DNA of 64,000 bases, taken from contig NZ_CAXBBQ010000002.1 in NCBI RefSeq assembly GCF_963974575.1, positions 372,001-436,000 on the forward strand. The letters are read 5' to 3'. The DNA is from Sphingosinicella sp963974575. GTDB lineage: Bacteria; Pseudomonadota; Alphaproteobacteria; Sphingomonadales; Sphingomonadaceae. A program made the position numbers and the translations under genes. Under the pieces are notes generated by a model that was not told the DNA's origin, searched no databases, and saw only the letters and a list, made by a program, of their open reading frames with translations. Numbering within the stretch: the first letter of the stretch is position 1; the number at the start of each line of letters is the position of its first letter. Shown here piece by piece: positions 1 through 8,988 of the stretch.

Positions 1-2037
1 ATCACCGCCTATTCCGAAGCCGGCCTCACCGCGCGCGGAATCGACGGGCTCGGCGATCTCGCACAGAACACGCCGAGCCTCGGCTTTGGCAACTATTCGG
101 ACCTCAAACTCTCTCCGATCGCGCTGCGCGGCATTTCCGCAAGCTCGGGCTCGGCGGGGCAAGACCCTGCCGTCGGCGTCTATGTCGACGAGGTGTTCAT
201 GGGCGGCGGTGTCGGCGCCAATATCGACATGGTGGATGTCGAGCGCGTCGAGGTTCTGCGCGGTCCGCAGGGCACACTCTTCGGCCGCAACACCGTGGGC
301 GGCGTGATCAGCATCACCACGCAGAAACCGACCGACGAATTCGAGGCCTATGTGATGGGCGGCTACGGTGATTATAACGCCGTCACGCTCCGCGGCGCCG
401 TGAGCGGACCCATCATCGAGGATAAGCTGCTCGCCCGCATTTCGGGGCAATACGAGGACCGCGACGGCTTCACTCGTAACGAGATCGACGGAACGCGCGG
501 CGACGATTCACACACATGGAGCCTGCGCGGCCAGCTGCTGATGCGGCCTACCGAGAATGCCGAGTTCGTGCTTACCGGCGAATATCGGAAGGTGGACCAG
601 CGATCCAAGTATTTCGAAACCCTGGCCTACAACCCCGACCAACTGCTCCCGCAGCTGCTCGAACTGTTCGAGCTTCCGCTCAACACCGACCCTTTCGACC
701 GCCGTGTCTATTCGGACCTCGCGACGAAGGAAACGCTGAAGGCGTGGGCCGTTTCGTTCAACGCGAACATCGATTTCGGCGACGTCGATTTCACCAGCAT
801 CACCTCGTACCGCGAGCACGAGTACGACAACATCGGCGACACGGACATGTCTCCGTTGCGCTGGCTCTACGACGGGGACCCGGAAGACGTCTGGCGTTTC
901 AGCCAGGAACTGCGCCTCGCTTCGAAGGGTGACACGGCGTTCAGCTGGATTGCGGGCCTCTATTATTTCCACCAGACGAGCCGCAACCTCAGCTTCGTTC
1001 GCCTCGGTCAGGATCTCGCCGATCTGCTCGAGGTGCCGGCGATGGACATCGGATCCGACGCGGACATGAAGCTCGATAGCTACGCGGCTTACGCGAACAT
1101 CTCCTACAAGATCACCGATCAGCTCGAAGCGACGCTCGGCGGCCGCTACACCTACGAAAAGAAGTCGATCCTCTATTCGCAGTTCGATCCGCTCGCGCTC
1201 CTCGGCGGTCAGGTCGATGGCCTCGCCGGCAAGGATACGTGGAAAGCCTTCACGCCCAGCTTCAACATCCGCTATCACTTCAACCCGTCGGCGATGGCCT
1301 ATGCGACCGTCAGCCGCGGCTTCAAGAGCGGCGGTTTCAACGACGCGCTCGGCGACGCGAACGGCATCAGCTACGATCCCGAATACATCTGGAACTACGA
1401 GATCGGTGCGAAGATGAGCCTTCTCGAAAACCGCCTGCGCGTGAACGTCGCCGCCTTCGCGATGGAATGGACGGACATCCAGATTTCGGCCGACGATCCG
1501 AACACCCTCCCCTTCGATCCGCGCACCAGCAACGCGGGCAAGGCGCACTCACGCGGTGTCGAGCTCGAAGTCACAGCCGTGCCGATCCCGGCGCTTGAAC
1601 TGGGCTTCAATCTCGCGCTCACCGATGCGGAATATGACGAAGGCACGGTGCCCACGGCGCCCGGCAGTCCTGAAATCCCGCTCGCCGATCTGCCGCGCGC
1701 GCCGGAAACCCGGTTCGGCCTCAACGCACAATACACAGTCCCACTCGGTGACTTGGCACTCACCCTGCGTGGCGATTACCTCTACGAGCGCGGCACGGAC
1801 CTGCTGCCGATCAAGGATCCTGCGGCCCGCGTCGGCACGGTAGGTCTCCTCAACGGCCGCATCACGCTCGCCGGCGGGGAAGACCGCTGGTCGATCGCGC
1901 TCTGGGGCAAGAATCTCACCGACAAGACCTACAAGACCCGCCTGTTCGATCTCTCGAACCAGGCGCTTGTGGGGCAGCAGCTCATCGTGCTCGGCGCGCC
2001 GCGCACGTTCGGCGTGGAGGCGCGATTCAACTTCTAG
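1..2037 (+). CDS. TonB-dependent receptor, 5' truncated by window edge
   Basis: Outer-membrane active-transport receptor; the substrate cannot be read from sequence. The reading frame is open from base 1, so signal peptide and start lie outside the window. Visible are the end of the plug domain (NTPSLGF, then ALRGI, VGVYVDEV, VERVEVLRGPQGTLFGRNTVGG) and a full beta-barrel ending in the usual terminal aromatic residue (EARFNF). About 678 residues are present, against 700-850 for the family. A serine hydrolase gene follows on the same strand after 95 bp and may be co-transcribed. The plug motifs resemble those of the receptor at 3742-5889, suggesting related substrates (inference). Confidence 0.95.
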   Translation: MTAYSEAGLTARGIDGLGDLAQNTPSLGFGNYSDLKLSPIALRGISASSGSAGQDPAVGVYVDEVFMGGGVGANIDMVDVERVEVLRGPQGTLFGRNTVGGVISITTQKPTDEFEAYVMGGYGDYNAVTLRGAVSGPIIEDKLLARISGQYEDRDGFTRNEIDGTRGDDSHTWSLRGQLLMRPTENAEFVLTGEYRKVDQRSKYFETLAYNPDQLLPQLLELFELPLNTDPFDRRVYSDLATKETLKAWAVSFNANIDFGDVDFTSITSYREHEYDNIGDTDMSPLRWLYDGDPEDVWRFSQELRLASKGDTAFSWIAGLYYFHQTSRNLSFVRLGQDLADLLEVPAMDIGSDADMKLDSYAAYANISYKITDQLEATLGGRYTYEKKSILYSQFDPLALLGGQVDGLAGKDTWKAFTPSFNIRYHFNPSAMAYATVSRGFKSGGFNDALGDANGISYDPEYIWNYEIGAKMSLLENRLRVNVAAFAMEWTDIQISADDPNTLPFDPRTSNAGKAHSRGVELEVTAVPIPALELGFNLALTDAEYDEGTVPTAPGSPEIPLADLPRAPETRFGLNAQYTVPLGDLALTLRGDYLYERGTDLLPIKDPAARVGTVGLLNGRITLAGGEDRWSIALWGKNLTDKTYKTRLFDLSNQALVGQQLIVLGAPRTFGVEARFNF

Positions 2038-2132
2038 GATCACGCCCGCAAATCGTGCCATCACCGGAGGGGCGCCGCGACGGGACCGCGGCGGCTCGAC
2101 GATGGTGGCACCAACATGAAAGGACCATCTGA

Positions 2133-3617
2133 GTGAAACAAGGTGTTATGCGCGAACTCAACCGTTCATCGAAGGCCCCAAGCGCCCAAGGCTGGCGCAA
2201 GGGCGTGCTCCCGCTTCTCGTCAGTGTCGCACTGCTCGGCACCGATGCGATGCATTCGGAAGTGAAGGCGGAGGCGCTCTCGCCGGAAACCGTGGCCCGC
2301 ATCGACGCGATCATCGCGAACCGCATGGAAGCCGCCCCCTTCCCCGGGCTCGCCATTGCAATCGAGCGCAAGGGCGAAGTCGTCTATGCGAAGGGCTTCG
2401 GCAAGGCCGATCTGGAGCAGGACGTTCCGGTCACCGTCGACACCGTTTTCCCGATCGGATCGATCACCAAGTCCTTCACCGGCCTGGCGCTCGCTCAGCT
2501 TGTCGTTGATGGCAAGGTTTCAATCGAGGAAACCGCCGGCCATTATCTTCCCGATCTGCCCGAACCCGCGCGCAGCGTAAAGGTTCGCAACCTGCTCAAT
2601 CACACCGGCGGCCTTGTCAACTACACGGATCTGCCGGAGTTCCCGTACAATGCGCGCAAGGAATTCACGCGCAAGGAAATGGTCGGCTACTTCGCGAGCA
2701 AGCCGCTGATGTTCAAGCCGGGAACAGCCTGGAGCTATTCGAACTCCGGCACATATCTCGTCGGTCTCATCATCGAAAAAGTATCGGGCGTGACGTACGA
2801 TGAATATGTCCGTACGCACATCCTCGAACCCTTCGGCATGTCCAAATCACTCTATTCAGACTGGACACGCCTCATCCCGAACCGCGCGCACGGATACAAG
2901 AAGGGCAAGAACGGCTGGCAGAATGCACTGCAGTACGATCCCACCGTTCCGTTCTCGGCCGGCGCGATCATGTCGACCGTGGGTGACCTTCTGAAATATC
3001 GGCGCGGCGTGTTCGCTTCCGACAAGACGAGCCAGGCCGTCCGCGATGTGATTCTAAAGCATGACAAGCTCGCCGACGGAACCGAGATCATGTATACGCT
3101 CGGCTGTCTGGGCGAGACGCGCTTCGAGGGTCACCGCAAGATCGCACATGCCGGAGACATCTATGGGTTCTCGGCAAATTACGCTTACTACCCGGATGAT
3201 GATCTCGTCATCGTCATCACCACCAACAACCAGGGCGGTGCATTCCCGCCGCTCAGCGTCGAACAGAAAATCGCGCGAGAGATGCTCGGCGTACCGCAGC
3301 CGGTCGTCAAATCATTGCCGGTTCCAGCGGATCTCGCCGCGAACGTTTCGGGCGACTATTATTTCGCGCCCTACCGCTTCGGGCCAGAGGTGCACGGCTT
3401 CTCCTTCAAGGATGGCCAGCTTTACCTGAATTTCGGCGGAACCAAGTCGGGCGGCCCAGCGCTTCCGCTGCTCTATCAGGGCGCGGGGCGCTTCGTCTCC
3501 GTTGTCGACGACGAACACAACGTCGTCTTCAAACCGGGCAAGCGCGGCAAACCCGCCACGCTGACGATGCAGTACTACGGCGGCACATTCAGTGCCCAAC
3601 AGGTCGACGCGAAGTAA
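2133..3617 (+). CDS. Periplasmic serine hydrolase, class C beta-lactamase/D-aminopeptidase family
   Basis: Penicillin-binding-protein-like serine hydrolase of 494 residues. The family includes class C beta-lactamases, D-Ala-D-Ala carboxypeptidases, D-aminopeptidases and esterases. The three motifs are S110-I-T-K113, Y202-S-N and H339-A-G, with LNHTGG near 155. A hydrophobic segment at 24-36 suggests export. The C-terminal 110 residues look like an extra beta-rich domain seen in such hydrolases. The start is GTG at 2133 with AAAGGA about 9 bp upstream; an ATG 15 bp later is the alternative. Lying between two TonB receptors and next to a DgcN-like gene, it may act on imported D-amino-acid-containing peptides (inference). 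A hairpin terminator follows. Confidence 0.85.
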   Translation: MKQGVMRELNRSSKAPSAQGWRKGVLPLLVSVALLGTDAMHSEVKAEALSPETVARIDAIIANRMEAAPFPGLAIAIERKGEVVYAKGFGKADLEQDVPVTVDTVFPIGSITKSFTGLALAQLVVDGKVSIEETAGHYLPDLPEPARSVKVRNLLNHTGGLVNYTDLPEFPYNARKEFTRKEMVGYFASKPLMFKPGTAWSYSNSGTYLVGLIIEKVSGVTYDEYVRTHILEPFGMSKSLYSDWTRLIPNRAHGYKKGKNGWQNALQYDPTVPFSAGAIMSTVGDLLKYRRGVFASDKTSQAVRDVILKHDKLADGTEIMYTLGCLGETRFEGHRKIAHAGDIYGFSANYAYYPDDDLVIVITTNNQGGAFPPLSVEQKIAREMLGVPQPVVKSLPVPADLAANVSGDYYFAPYRFGPEVHGFSFKDGQLYLNFGGTKSGGPALPLLYQGAGRFVSVVDDEHNVVFKPGKRGKPATLTMQYYGGTFSAQQVDAK

Positions 3618-3637
3618 TCTCGCAGAACAAAAGGGAA

Positions 3638-3672
3638 AGGCCGGGGAAGCAATTCCCCGGCCTCTCTTTTTT
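3638..3672 (+). terminator. Intrinsic terminator after the serine hydrolase
   Basis: A perfect 11-bp stem (3638-3648 with 3653-3663) closed by a GCAA tetraloop is followed by CTCTTTTTT. On the other strand the stem is followed by a pyrimidine tract containing CCCTTTTG, so it may also stop transcription of the convergent receptor gene. Confidence 0.9.
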
Positions 3673-3703
3673 GCGCCTGTTCCGAAACGCTTCCGGAACG
3701 TCT

Positions 3704-3729
3704 CCCCTCTCTCCTGAAGGAGAGAGGGG
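3704..3729 (-). terminator. Hairpin at the 3' end of the convergent TonB receptor gene
   Basis: A 12-bp inverted repeat of CCCCTCTCTCCT (3704-3715 with 3718-3729) with a 2-nt centre lies 13 bp past the stop codon of the minus-strand receptor. There is no T-tract on either side, so it may only stabilise the mRNA end or pause polymerase before the stronger hairpin at 3638-3672. Confidence 0.5.
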
Positions 3730-3741
3730 GGCCTAACGATT

Positions 3742-5889
3742 TCAGAACTTGAAGCGCGCCTCGACCCCGTAGGTGCGCGGCGTGGAAAGAGACTGCACAA
3801 CCTGCCCACCGATAATCACGCCATCGTTGCGGTAGAGCGCGTAGTCCTTGTTGGTGAGGTTGCGTCCCCACAGGAACAGCGACCAGCCCTGTTCGCTGCC
3901 GATCCCGATCCGGCCATTGAGGAGCGTAACATCGCCCTCCGAATAGACATTGTCCGGTCCGAAAAAGATCCGGCTGCGATGCGTCAGATCACCGCGCAGC
4001 GTCAGCGAGAGCGTGTCGCTGAGTGACGCTTCATATTGCGCACCGACGCTGATGTTGTGCTTGGGCGCCTTCACCATCGTGTTGCCGGTGAAGTCGTCGC
4101 CACCCGGGGTAGCGTTCGCATAGTCGCGGAACTTCGCGTCGAGGTAGCTGTAGTTCACGGTGAGATCGAAGCCGTTCACGGGACGCGCAGTCAGCTCGAG
4201 TTCGACACCCTTGCTGCGCGCACGCGCCGCGTTCGATGTCTGGAACTGCGGCAGGCCACCCACCAGCTCAAGCTGGTTCACCTGCAGATCCTTGTAGCGC
4301 AGGTAATAGGCCGATGCGTTGAAGCGAAGGTGATTGTCGAGAAGGTCGGATTTCAGGCCGATCTCGTAGCTCGTCACGAATTCCGGCTCATACTCGGCAT
4401 CATCCGTGAGCGTCACCGAAAATACGTTGTAACCGCCCGATTTGAAGCCCCGGCTGACGGTTGCGTATGTCAGAACCTTGTCGTTCCACTTGTAATTGAG
4501 GCTGAGCGACGGCGAGAAATCATCCTCCGATCGGCCAAAGCGGCGTTCGGGCATCGTTGCGAGCAACAATCCGAACGGGTCGCCAATCTGGCTGTGGATG
4601 ACGTCCTTCTTCTCCCACGTGTAGCGCAGCCCGGCGGTAACGCTGAACTGATCCGTCACATGATAGACCGCCTGGCCGAACCCGGCGATGCTTTCGGACT
4701 TCACGGTCGCAAGGATGTTCCCAGTCACGGCCTCGGGATAGATGCCGAGGTCCGCACCGATCACCGCGGCGGAATTCGTCTCAAGCCGCTGGTGAAAGTA
4801 ATAGACGCCAAACACATAGGTCAACGGGCCGCTATCGCCCGAAGCAAAGCGCAGTTCCTGGCTGAACTGGTTCTGATCTTCGCTGATGCCCGAAGCCAGC
4901 AGGTCGAGCGCCGTGTAATCGTTGTCCGCGAGATTGTACCACTTGAAGTCGCGGTAAGCGGTGATGCTCGTCAGCTTGCCGCCGCCCAGCGACCAGTTGA
5001 TCTCGCCCGATGCGCCAAACGTGTCGCGGTTCTGCACTGTGTCTCGATTTTGAACGACCTTGCGGTCCCAGCCGTCTGGGTCCGCAAGCGGCGTGCCGGC
5101 GAGAGCGCCGTTGTCGAGGATGTCGATGGCACCGGAATTTGTCCGGTCGCGAGAGGCGTCGACGCGCACGACGAGTTCGAAGTCGTCGTTCTCGCTATAA
5201 ACTGCGGTCAGACGGCCCGAAAGCGAATCGACGTCGTCGAGATCGGTGCCGGTCAGCAGGTTCTTCACCAGCCCGTCGCGACGGTCGATGCCGCCCGAAA
5301 TGCCGACATAGAACTTGCCCGGAACCACCGGCCCGCTGATCGATGCGCTCGCCCGGATCGCGTCATAGTTTCCGTAGCTGGCGCTAATGTCGCCGCGAAG
5401 CTCGTCGCCCGGCTTCCGTGTGATGAAGTTGATCGCGCCTGCGATCGTGTTCTTGCCGTACAGCGTGCCCTGCGGTCCGCGCAGCACCTCGATGCGTTCC
5501 AGGTCGTAAAGGCTGTTGTTGATGGTCGTCGGGCGGCCCATGTAGACGCCGTCCACGTAAACGCCGACACCCTGATCGACGCCCGGATTGTTTGTGTCTG
5601 AAACGATGCCGCGAATCGAGATCGACGTGCCGCGCAGCTCGCGCATGTCGATGTAGACGCTGGGCAGTGCGGTCGCGAAATCCTCGATACGGCCGATGCC
5701 CCGATCCTTGATGGCTTCGGCGGAGAGCGCCGAAATTGAAATCGGCACGTCCTGGATCGATTCCGCGCGCTTCTGGGCGGTCACGATGATCTCTTCCAGT
5801 TCAGCCGTCTGGGCCGTCGCGGATGCGGCGATGCCGGCGCTGCCCACGCAAACCGCCGAACACAAAAGCGTGCGCTTCAAAACATGCAT
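3742..5889 (-). CDS. TonB-dependent receptor
   Basis: Complete outer-membrane receptor of 715 residues. The start is set at 5889 because this ATG opens a signal peptide (MHVLKRTLLCSAVCVGSAG, cut after ATAQ) and has GGGGA 8-10 bp upstream; the frame can be extended upstream but that adds a non-signal leader. EEIIVTAQKR opens the mature protein. Plug: ALPSVYI, ISIRGI, GVYVDGVYMGRP, LERIEVLRGPQGTLYGKNT. The barrel ends EARFKF. The gene is divergent from the DUF1611 gene, and an operator-like palindrome lies 114 bp upstream. The substrate is unknown; neighbours suggest D-amino-acid peptides or a related organic acid (inference). Confidence 0.95.
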   Translation of the reverse strand: MHVLKRTLLCSAVCVGSAGIAASATAQTAELEEIIVTAQKRAESIQDVPISISALSAEAIKDRGIGRIEDFATALPSVYIDMRELRGTSISIRGIVSDTNNPGVDQGVGVYVDGVYMGRPTTINNSLYDLERIEVLRGPQGTLYGKNTIAGAINFITRKPGDELRGDISASYGNYDAIRASASISGPVVPGKFYVGISGGIDRRDGLVKNLLTGTDLDDVDSLSGRLTAVYSENDDFELVVRVDASRDRTNSGAIDILDNGALAGTPLADPDGWDRKVVQNRDTVQNRDTFGASGEINWSLGGGKLTSITAYRDFKWYNLADNDYTALDLLASGISEDQNQFSQELRFASGDSGPLTYVFGVYYFHQRLETNSAAVIGADLGIYPEAVTGNILATVKSESIAGFGQAVYHVTDQFSVTAGLRYTWEKKDVIHSQIGDPFGLLLATMPERRFGRSEDDFSPSLSLNYKWNDKVLTYATVSRGFKSGGYNVFSVTLTDDAEYEPEFVTSYEIGLKSDLLDNHLRFNASAYYLRYKDLQVNQLELVGGLPQFQTSNAARARSKGVELELTARPVNGFDLTVNYSYLDAKFRDYANATPGGDDFTGNTMVKAPKHNISVGAQYEASLSDTLSLTLRGDLTHRSRIFFGPDNVYSEGDVTLLNGRIGIGSEQGWSLFLWGRNLTNKDYALYRNDGVIIGGQVVQSLSTPRTYGVEARFKF

Positions 5890-6002
5890 CTTGTTTCCCC
5901 TTTTTGTCCCATGCGCCGATTCGGCCCATTTCCCCGTCGCCAAGCTCCGCCGTGCGCCTGTTGCAGGCACCGTCGGTACGATCAGGATCATTCTCCATTT
6001 TG

Positions 6003-6026
6003 AAATTGAATTCAAGTTGATTATTG
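6003..6026 (-). promoter_or_regulatory. Operator-like palindrome shared with 8693-8717
   Basis: An imperfect palindrome around GAATTC (AAATTGAATTCAAGTT) with a TTATTG flank on the plus strand. A near copy sits upstream of the carboxyltransferase gene in the same orientation relative to transcription; both share the 10-mer AATTCAAGTT and TTATTG. On the minus strand TTGAAT could be a -35 element with AATGAT 17 bp on. The cognate regulator is unknown. The site lies between divergent genes, so it could also serve the DUF1611 gene. Confidence 0.5.
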
Positions 6027-6090
6027 TCGAATAAGGAACATCGTTTCCAAAAGATCAACAAGCCAACCGCTGAAGGACACCGGACAGCCC

Positions 6091-7104
6091 ATGGTAGACC
6101 TGCCGTCACCCTATCTCCTCTTTCTGGGTGACGCCCGGAGCGAGACCTATGCCAAGACTGCATTCGGCCTGCGCGACTGGGCGCCAGACGCGGTGATCGG
6201 CGAATATGCCATGCCGGAAGCCACGGTCACTCTGGGGCTCGAACGGCTCACACCCGCTGCTGCGGCGTCGCGCGGCGCGCGCGCGTTGCTACTCGGCATT
6301 GCGCCGGTCGGCGGCGCAATCCCTGCACACTGGCTGCCAGAGCTTGTTGCCGCGCTGGAAGCTGGGCTCGACATCGTCGCCGGCCTCCATCAGCGGCTCG
6401 CAGACATCCCGGAACTGGCCTCGACCGCGCAGCGCCTTGGCCGCACGCTGTTCGATATCCGCCATCCCACGGTCAGCTTCAGCACGGGCACCGGCCTTCC
6501 CCGCACCGGCAAGCGGCTGCTCACGGTGGGCACAGACTGCGCACTCGGCAAGAAATATACCGCGCTTGCCATTGCGAAGCGGTGGCAGGCCATCGGCGGC
6601 AATGCGGATTTCCGGGCGACAGGACAGACCGGTATCATGATCGCCGGAAACGGCGTCGCCATCGATGCCGTCGTCGCCGACTTCATCGCAGGCGCGGTCG
6701 AATGGCTGAGCCCTGCGAACGCACCCGATCACTGGGACATCATCGAAGGTCAGGGCTCGCTCTATCACCCCGCCTTCGCCGGCGTCACGCTCGGGCTCCT
6801 GCACGGTGCGCAGCCCGATCTCTTCGTGCTCTGTCACGATCCGACACGCACAACGATTTACGGCTACCCGCACATTCCAATGCCCGACCTTGCCGAGGCG
6901 ATCGCGCTCTATACGCAGCTCGGAAGGCTGACGAATCCGGCCATCGCCTGCGCCGGAATAAGCATCAACAGCTCAAAGATGCGCGGCGCAGAACGCCAGA
7001 ACTGGGCCGCTCGCACTTCGGACCGGCTCGGACTCCCCGTCGCCGATCCGCTGCGCGACGGCGTCGATGTGTTCATTCAGAGGATGCAAACCGTCACGGC
7101 ATGA
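6091..7104 (+). CDS. DUF1611 P-loop protein, DgcN-like
   Basis: 337 residues with the DUF1611 architecture: an N-terminal Rossmann-like part (about 1-140) and a P-loop domain starting at LLTVGTDCALGKKYTALAI. The motif GTDCALGKKYT is the DUF1611 nucleotide-binding loop. Later motifs TGQTGIMIAG and IEGQGSLYHP are also typical. DUF1611 includes DgcN, described as a D-glutamate N-acetyltransferase that acts with the racemase DgcA in D-glutamate catabolism (established knowledge); no DgcA homologue is present here. The serine hydrolase and receptors nearby fit a D-amino-acid role (inference). The stop overlaps the convergent carboxyltransferase gene by 11 bp. Confidence 0.8.
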   Translation: MVDLPSPYLLFLGDARSETYAKTAFGLRDWAPDAVIGEYAMPEATVTLGLERLTPAAAASRGARALLLGIAPVGGAIPAHWLPELVAALEAGLDIVAGLHQRLADIPELASTAQRLGRTLFDIRHPTVSFSTGTGLPRTGKRLLTVGTDCALGKKYTALAIAKRWQAIGGNADFRATGQTGIMIAGNGVAIDAVVADFIAGAVEWLSPANAPDHWDIIEGQGSLYHPAFAGVTLGLLHGAQPDLFVLCHDPTRTTIYGYPHIPMPDLAEAIALYTQLGRLTNPAIACAGISINSSKMRGAERQNWAARTSDRLGLPVADPLRDGVDVFIQRMQTVTA

Positions 7105-8650
7105 CCCCGTGCCGCATCGCGGGCTGTGCGGGTGCCGTCCGCCGTGCCAGCGTCTGGTCCAGCACCCGGATCAGGCGCGGGCGCGTCTCGCGCGGGTCGA
7201 TCACGTCGTCGATGTTGAGCTTCGATGCGGCATGGAACGGCCCCGCGCAGCGCGCGTAGTTCGCCGTCAGGTCGCGGATCAGCGCCTGCGGGTCGTCCGC
7301 CGCCTCGATCTCCTTCGAATGCGCCGCGAGCACCGATCCGCCCGGCGGCAGTGAGCCGAAATCCGCCGTCGGCCAGGCAAGGATCATCGCCTGCTGTGCT
7401 TCCGCACCGCCCATTGCGATCGCCCCGAACCCGAACGCCTTGCGGATGACGAGCGTGATGCGCGGCACCGCCGACCACGAAATCGCATAGCTGAGCGCAA
7501 GCCCCGCGCGCAGCGTCCCCTCCTGCTCCGCCTTCGGCCCCGGCATCACGCCGGGCACGTCCTGCAGGAAGATGATCGGGATGTGATAGGCCGAGCACAG
7601 GTCCACGAAGTGCCGCGCCTTGTTCGCCGCCTGCGCGGTAATCGCGCCCGCCGAAACCATCGGCTGGTTCGCGATGATCCCCACCGAATGGCCGCCAAGG
7701 CGCGCAAGTCCGGTCACGATCATGCGCGCGAAGTCCGGCTTGATCTCGAAGAAGCTGTCCCGGTCGACGATGCTGTGGATCAGGTCCTTCACATCATAGG
7801 GCAGCCGCGGATTTTCCGGGATGAGGCTCAGCAGACGCTCGTCCATCCGGTCGGCGGGATCGTCACAGGCCAGCCGCTGCGGATACTCATAGGCGTTGCG
7901 CGGGAAATAGGAGAGGAAGCGCTGCGCCATCGCGATCGCGGCGTCCTCTGTCGCCGCCGCATTGTCTGCGACCCCCGAAATCCGGCAATGCACCCCCACG
8001 CCGCCAAGCTCCTCGGGCGACACGCTCTGCCCGGTCGCGGACTTCACCACCGGCGGCCCCGCGGCGGCAAGCATCGCGGTGCCCTCCACCATGATGATGA
8101 ATTCGGCAAGGCTGCTGAGCAGCGCGGAATCCCCCGCGCTCGGCCCCATCACGATCGCGACCTGCGGCGCGATTCCGGAAAGCCGCGCAAGCGTGATGAG
8201 GTGTGAGGCCTCGGGCAGCCCCTCCCCGATCATCTCCTGCGCACGCGCGCCCGCGCCGTCCTGCAGCCAGATGATGGGCATCCGCTCGCGCAGTGCGATG
8301 TCAGCGATGCGATGCTTCTTCCGCCCATGGTGCAGGCCGTAAGTGCCGCCGTGCACGGTAAAATCCTCGGCCGCAACGCACACCGGCCGCCCGTCGATCG
8401 TCCCCGTCCCGATGATCACCCCGTCTGCGGGCGTTACCTCGTCCACGGTTTGCGCGTAGCCGATCGGGCTCGCGTGCGAGGCAAGCTGGCCGTATTCGAG
8501 GAAGCTCTCGGCATCGAGCAGCATCGCGATCCGCTCGCGTGCCGTGCCCTTGCCGCGATCCCGCTGCCGGCGGATCTTGCCCTCCCCGCCCATCGTCAGC
8601 GCCCGCGCGCGGCGCGCCCGCAATTCCTCGATCGCCTCAGCCATGCCCAT
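7094..8650 (-). CDS. Acyl-CoA carboxylase carboxyltransferase (beta) subunit
   Basis: 518-residue carboxyltransferase of the propionyl-/methylcrotonyl-/acetyl-CoA carboxylase type. It transfers carboxyl from biotin to an acyl-CoA or related acceptor in the cytoplasm. Two crotonase-like halves are visible: DGVIIGTGTIDGRPV and IVMGPSAGDSALL in the first, VGIIANQPM and PIIFLQDVPGVMPG with AFGFGAIAMGGAEAQQAM in the second. No biotin carboxylase or biotin carrier gene adjoins it, so it must work with a distant partner or is a decarboxylase-type relative. ATG at 8650 has CGGAG about 10 bp upstream. An operator-like palindrome shared with the receptor at 3742-5889 lies 43 bp upstream. Confidence 0.88.
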   Translation of the reverse strand: MGMAEAIEELRARRARALTMGGEGKIRRQRDRGKGTARERIAMLLDAESFLEYGQLASHASPIGYAQTVDEVTPADGVIIGTGTIDGRPVCVAAEDFTVHGGTYGLHHGRKKHRIADIALRERMPIIWLQDGAGARAQEMIGEGLPEASHLITLARLSGIAPQVAIVMGPSAGDSALLSSLAEFIIMVEGTAMLAAAGPPVVKSATGQSVSPEELGGVGVHCRISGVADNAAATEDAAIAMAQRFLSYFPRNAYEYPQRLACDDPADRMDERLLSLIPENPRLPYDVKDLIHSIVDRDSFFEIKPDFARMIVTGLARLGGHSVGIIANQPMVSAGAITAQAANKARHFVDLCSAYHIPIIFLQDVPGVMPGPKAEQEGTLRAGLALSYAISWSAVPRITLVIRKAFGFGAIAMGGAEAQQAMILAWPTADFGSLPPGGSVLAAHSKEIEAADDPQALIRDLTANYARCAGPFHAASKLNIDDVIDPRETRPRLIRVLDQTLARRTAPAQPAMRHGVMP

Positions 8651-8692
8651 CGTCGTTGCTCCGTAATGACGACGACGGGCTCACATCAATTT

Positions 8693-8717
8693 AACTTAAA
8701 TTCAAGTTCTATTATTG
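8693..8717 (-). promoter_or_regulatory. Operator-like palindrome upstream of the carboxyltransferase
   Basis: Plus-strand AACTTAAATTCAAGTT is a near-perfect palindrome (AACTT/AAGTT arms), followed by CTATTATTG. It matches the site at 6003-6026 in core and flank. The region also carries the TAA end of a small minus-strand gene 19 bp away, so the promoter of the carboxyltransferase lies in a 86-bp gap. Confidence 0.5.
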
Positions 8718-8735
8718 AGAGGAGAGGTAGAAACC

Positions 8736-8915
8736 TTAGCTGTTGCCGCGCCCGGAGCCGGATTTGTTGCCGCCGCCCGATTCCTTGTTCACCGTCGCCC
8801 AGGCACGCCGTTGGGCTTCCTCGTGGCTGACGCCCCGATCCTCGTAGCCCTCTTCGATGTGCTCGGCCTTGCGTTTCTGCTTGTCGGTGTAGCTGCTCTC
8901 GTCACCCCGGGGCAT
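8736..8915 (-). CDS. Small hydrophilic basic protein, conserved type
   Basis: 59 residues starting MPRGDESSYTDKQKRKAEHI and ending in a Gly/Lys/Ser-rich tail (GGGNKSGSGRGNS). I recognise this as a widespread small proteobacterial protein annotated only as a hypothetical or plasmid-stabilisation-like protein; its function is unknown to me. The ATG at 8915 has AGGAG at good spacing. The central segment EEGYEDRGVSHEEAQRRAWATVNK is a likely helix pair. It lies between the carboxyltransferase and soxR on the same strand as both. Confidence 0.8.
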   Translation of the reverse strand: MPRGDESSYTDKQKRKAEHIEEGYEDRGVSHEEAQRRAWATVNKESGGGNKSGSGRGNS

Positions 8916-8988
8916 TGGGTCTCTCCTGCTGCACGCCCCCGCCGCAAGCCTCTCAACGTCGTCCCGCGATTTTGGTTCAAGGCCGGGA

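Noticed and set aside
4036..5601. 521-codon plus-strand frame opposite the TonB receptor
   Set aside because: Shadow of the receptor coding sequence; no recognisable protein motif.
6003..6026. SoxR box before the receptor
   Set aside because: Half-sites AACTTG/CAAGTT occur in the opposite order to the SoxR box (CAAGTTAACTTG), and spacing differs.
8902..8912. GTCACCCCGG string as a further copy of the REP-like repeat
   Set aside because: It lies in the coding start of the small gene at 8736-8915 and lacks the hairpin arm.
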